From: Helicobacteraceae bacterium
Lineage (GTDB): Bacteria; Campylobacterota; Campylobacteria; Campylobacterales; Sulfurimonadaceae
DNA: 7,338 bases
Direction of reading: 5' to 3'
NCBI GenBank assembly: GCA_947497635.1
Contig: CANMHZ010000056.1
Coordinates: forward strand, 1 to 7,338
Shown here in pieces: positions 5,208 to 7,338 of this stretch; positions within the stretch are counted from its first letter, which is position 1, and the number at the start of each line of letters is the position of its first letter. The position numbers were made by a program, and so were the translations under genes. Under the pieces are notes generated by a model. The model was given only the letters and a program-made list of their open reading frames with translations. It did no database searches and was not told the origin of the DNA.

Positions 5208-5967
5208 TTTTTTAACTGCTTCAAGCGCCTCATTTGAGGCGTTTAAGACTGCCAATCTGTTAAAAGGTCTCTGCGTTAATGCCATGATTATGGGAGAACG
5301 CGGGACGGGGAAACTCACTCTTGCGCGCATTATTTTACCCTCAGCCCCTATTATTAACGGAGATAGTTTTGATGAGCTATTAAGTGCTTTGGAAACAAAT
5401 GATGCTGTGATTATTCATAGACTTGACGGTATTGCCAATCTTAAACGACTTGAAGAGACCGTAAAAAAGACAAAAACGCGAATTATTGCTACAGGTGGAT
5501 TTCGTTTTTCTAGCGAACAATTAGAAAACATTTTTAGCATTCGATTGTTACTTCCCCCATTACGTGAACGACCTGAAGATATTGCACTCTTGACCGATAG
5601 ATTTGCCCGTGAAGCATCGGAAACATTTGCTCAAGGTGATGACTCTTTTTCGGTAAAAGAGTTTCTTCCTGATGTGAGTGAGAATGCTCTTTCATTACGT
5701 CGTCAAGTTTATTTACAGTGTTTGTTGGAAAGCATTGATGAAAATAATCTTATGGAGATAATGGAACAGTTTTTGATTCAGAGATTGGGAAGTAATAATG
5801 ATTATCGAACATTCTTGCACCTCTATGAGGTGCCATTGATTCGCGCAGGAATCAAGCGGTTTAAGTCTCAATTACAACTTTCGGATAAACTCGGACTCAA
5901 TCGTAACACTTTACGCAAAAAAATTGCTGAACACGCAGAGTATAAATTAGAAATCAAGGAGAGTTAA
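5194..5967 (+). CDS. Degenerate NtrC-like AAA+/Fis-type HTH protein
   Basis: Resembles the AAA+ and DNA-binding parts of sigma-54 enhancer-binding proteins, but much reduced. Counting from GTG 5194 (257 aa), Walker A GERGTGK is at 34-40. The Walker B position reads VIIHRLDG (72-79), with RL where Asp-Glu is expected. A sensor-I-like strand RIIATGGFRF is at 96-105, and the EBP signature PPLRERPEDIALL at 121-133. A C-terminal Fis-type HTH (about 214-246) includes LNRNTLRKKIAEH. The GAFTGA loop, the FRxDLYYRL arginine-finger segment and WPGNVREL are not visible, so classical sigma-54 activation is unlikely. A DNA-binding regulator or nucleotide-binding scaffold is inferred; the target is unknown. 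The start is uncertain: ATG 5146 or 5155 and GTG 5170, 5179 are in frame inside slyD. I prefer GTG 5194 for the smallest overlap (14 bp) and because family-like sequence begins near NFLTAS. It overlaps fabD (TAATG). Confidence 0.8.
   Translation: MDVTNFLTASSASFEAFKTANLLKGLCVNAMIMGERGTGKLTLARIILPSAPIINGDSFDELLSALETNDAVIIHRLDGIANLKRLEETVKKTKTRIIATGGFRFSSEQLENIFSIRLLLPPLRERPEDIALLTDRFAREASETFAQGDDSFSVKEFLPDVSENALSLRRQVYLQCLLESIDENNLMEIMEQFLIQRLGSNNDYRTFLHLYEVPLIRAGIKRFKSQLQLSDKLGLNRNTLRKKIAEHAEYKLEIKES
5219..5247. other. Terminator-like hairpin just after slyD, within the next gene's first codons
   Basis: The stem core AAGCGCCTC (5223-5231) and GAGGCGTTT (5236-5244) is closed by an ATTT loop. 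It pairs perfectly apart from one G-T. CTT (5219-5221) and AAG (5245-5247) extend it past a single bulged C. It starts 12 bases after the slyD stop. The U-tract after the core is only TTT, so termination would be partial at best. It lies in sequence translated as part of the AAA+/Fis-like protein. It could be an attenuator, a processing or 3'-protecting structure for slyD mRNA, or chance. Confidence 0.45.
5956..5961 (+). promoter_or_regulatory. Shine-Dalgarno of fabD
   Basis: AAGGAG, five bases before ATG 5967. It is the best SD in the window and lies in the last codons of the preceding gene. It supports the TAATG start of fabD and efficient translation of this essential enzyme. Confidence 0.75.
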
Positions 5968-6902
5968 TGTCAAAAAGAATAGCGATGATTTTTCCCGGTC
6001 AAGGGTCTCAAAGTATGGGGATGGGAAAATCGTTTTATGAAAATAGTCTATTAGCGCGTGAAATGTTTGAGAGAGCAGGGGAGCGTATCGGGGTTGATTT
6101 CTCAAAATTATTGTTTGAAGAAAATGAGCAACTTAATGAAACAGCGTATACTCAACCCGCTATTTTACTCATCTCAATGATTGCTTATAAACTGTTTCAA
6201 GAAGCCTATCCTACGGATGCTGTACTCTTCTTGGGACACTCATTAGGTGAATTTAGCGCATTGTGTGCGAGCGGTGCGATTGATTATGTCGATGCTGTGG
6301 AGTTGGTGCATAAGCGCGGGGCATTAATGCAAAGTGCATGTGATTCGATTGAAGCAGGGATGATGGCGATTTTGGGTCTTGATGATGCTGTTGTCGAAGA
6401 ACTTTGTCAAAAAGCTAATGATGAGGGCAAACAAGTGTGGCCGGCGAATTTTAACCAAAACGGTCAGTTGGTCGTTGCAGGGTTAAAAGCCGATTTGCAA
6501 GTTATGGAATCAACGTTTAAAGAAGCAGGGGCAAAACGGGCATTATTGCTCAATATGTCAATTGCCAGCCATTGTCCTCTCCTCTCAAGCGCGCAAGAGC
6601 CACTATCTGCTGAGATGGAAAAGATGGTTAATGACACCTTTAGTGCCCCCATTGTTTCCAATGTAACGACACAAAAGTATGCGACCAAATCCGAAGCAGT
6701 TACACTTCTTAAAGATCAGTTAATTAAGCCTGTCCGATACAAACAATCAATTGAAGCAATTAGCAGTGAGATTGATATGATGATCGAATTTGGAAACGGG
6801 ACAGTTCTTAAGGGTCTCAACAAACGTAATGCCCCCAATGTGGAGACGTTATCAATCTCTGATATGGAGACATTATCAAAGGTATGTGAAGCTCTCTCAT
6901 GA
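5967..6902 (+). CDS. fabD: Malonyl-CoA:ACP transacylase FabD
   Basis: Transfers malonyl from CoA to acyl carrier protein, supplying type II fatty-acid synthesis in the cytoplasm. At 311 residues it matches the usual 305-320 aa. Motifs in order are IFPGQGSQSMGMG (8-20), YTQPAILL (61-68), the nucleophile motif GHSLGE (90-95) with S92, and R117 in HKRGALMQ for malonate carboxylate binding. These are followed by MMAILGL (132-138), NFNQNGQLVVAG (161-172), catalytic H202 in SIASHCPL, PIVSNVT (228-234) and FGNGTVLKGLNKR (275-287). Serine, histidine and arginine are all present, so it should be active. It overlaps the upstream AAA+/Fis-like gene by one base (TAATG) with a strong AAGGAG. The downstream nitrilase-family start overlaps its stop (ATGA), so the three are almost certainly one transcript. 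Confidence 0.97.
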   Translation: MSKRIAMIFPGQGSQSMGMGKSFYENSLLAREMFERAGERIGVDFSKLLFEENEQLNETAYTQPAILLISMIAYKLFQEAYPTDAVLFLGHSLGEFSALCASGAIDYVDAVELVHKRGALMQSACDSIEAGMMAILGLDDAVVEELCQKANDEGKQVWPANFNQNGQLVVAGLKADLQVMESTFKEAGAKRALLLNMSIASHCPLLSSAQEPLSAEMEKMVNDTFSAPIVSNVTTQKYATKSEAVTLLKDQLIKPVRYKQSIEAISSEIDMMIEFGNGTVLKGLNKRNAPNVETLSISDMETLSKVCEALS

Positions 6903-7338
6903 AAATAGCCCTTATCCAAAGTGCACCGAAGCTTAACCGTTCCAATATGGGAGACGTATTGGAATTCATTGATACCTTTTTGGAAGCCGATCTGGTTGTT
7001 TTTCCTGAATTGGCGCTAAGCGGTTATATGCTCCAAGATAAGCTTTTTGAAGATGCGTGGAAGATTGATGAACTTAAGCCATTACGACAAGCAAGCTTGA
7101 GATGTGATATCGCCATTGGTGCTTCGATTTGGGATGAGGGAAGGGTTTATAATAGCGCTTTGTATTTTTCCAAGGGGGAGTTGCTTCATATCCATCATAA
7201 AAATCATCTTCCAACGTATGGAATGTTTGAAGAGGGGCGATATTTTGCTCATGGGGATGAAATAAAAAGTTTTAAAACAGCTCAAGGCAATGTGGCAATG
7301 GTGGTGTGTGAAGATGTTTGGAGAGCTCAAACTTTCGC
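6899..7338 (+). CDS. Nitrilase-superfamily carbon-nitrogen hydrolase, NAD synthetase glutaminase-like (partial, 3' end beyond window)
   Basis: The reading frame is open from ATG 6899 to the window edge: 146 codons with no stop. It begins MKIALIQSAPKLNRSNM, a typical nitrilase-fold first strand. The catalytic Glu-Lys-Cys triad is visible: E37 in VVFPELALSGY (33-43), K101 in HHKNHLPTYGMFEEGRYF (99-116) and C137 in MVVCEDVW (134-141). E112 is the likely fourth catalytic-site glutamate. The LPTYGMFEEGRYF and CEDVW motifs resemble the glutaminase domain of glutamine-dependent NAD+ synthetase more than omega-amidase or aliphatic amidase types. Whether an NAD-synthase domain follows, or the protein is a stand-alone hydrolase of about 260-290 aa, cannot be seen. 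The start overlaps the fabD stop (ATGA), implying translational coupling. The substrate is not known. Confidence 0.85.
   Translation, partial: MKIALIQSAPKLNRSNMGDVLEFIDTFLEADLVVFPELALSGYMLQDKLFEDAWKIDELKPLRQASLRCDIAIGASIWDEGRVYNSALYFSKGELLHIHHKNHLPTYGMFEEGRYFAHGDEIKSFKTAQGNVAMVVCEDVWRAQTF

Noticed and set aside
5194..5967. Functional sigma-54 enhancer-binding protein
   Set aside because: GAFTGA, the Walker B Asp-Glu and the arginine-finger segment are not visible, so only a degenerate relative is claimed.
7082..7330. Minus-strand open frame of 82 codons near the right edge
   Set aside because: It is antisense to the nitrilase-family gene, whose full catalytic triad is visible on the plus strand.

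Overview
The window looks like a housekeeping chromosomal region of a free-living Campylobacterota (epsilonproteobacterial) species, most like Sulfuricurvum/Sulfurimonas and relatives. I infer this from four things: moderately AT-rich coding sequence, promoter style (an extended -10 box with no -35), protein sequence style, and gene order. As I remember it, Campylobacter jejuni has the same core order: atpC, exbB/exbD/tonB-type genes, tolB, pal, cpoB (ybgF), slyD, fabD. All genes run on the + strand and are tightly packed. No gene-free stretch exceeds about 100 bases.

Layout. Positions 1-31 are probably the last codons of the preceding gene, by synteny atpC (ATP synthase epsilon). Positions 37-4585 hold a complete Tol-Pal cell-envelope operon: tolQ, tolR, tolA, tolB, pal and cpoB. 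Junctions are very short (TAATG overlap, 9 bp, 1 bp, 52 bp, 0 bp). TolQ and TolR form the proton-driven inner-membrane motor. TolA spans the periplasm. TolB and the lipoprotein Pal form the outer-membrane/peptidoglycan end, and CpoB is the periplasmic TPR partner. Together they would constrict the outer membrane at division.

Positions 4586-4685 are the one real intergenic region. It has a bulged hairpin and a good extended -10 box that starts a second transcription unit. That unit is slyD (metal-binding FKBP-type prolyl isomerase/chaperone), a small unusual NtrC-like AAA+/Fis-type protein, fabD (malonyl-CoA:ACP transacylase), and a nitrilase-superfamily amidohydrolase that runs off the right edge. 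The last three junctions overlap (14 bp or more, TAATG, ATGA), so co-translation is likely.

Most unusual is the 5194-5967 gene. It keeps an EBP-like Walker A (GERGTGK), the PPLRERPEDI signature and a Fis-type helix-turn-helix. It has lost the GAFTGA loop, the Walker B acid pair, the arginine-finger segment and the GNVREL region. It therefore looks like a degenerate or repurposed sigma-54-activator relative wedged between slyD and fabD. A strong terminator-like hairpin sits inside its first codons, just after the slyD stop. I see no mobile element, CRISPR, tRNA/rRNA or clear horizontally acquired island.
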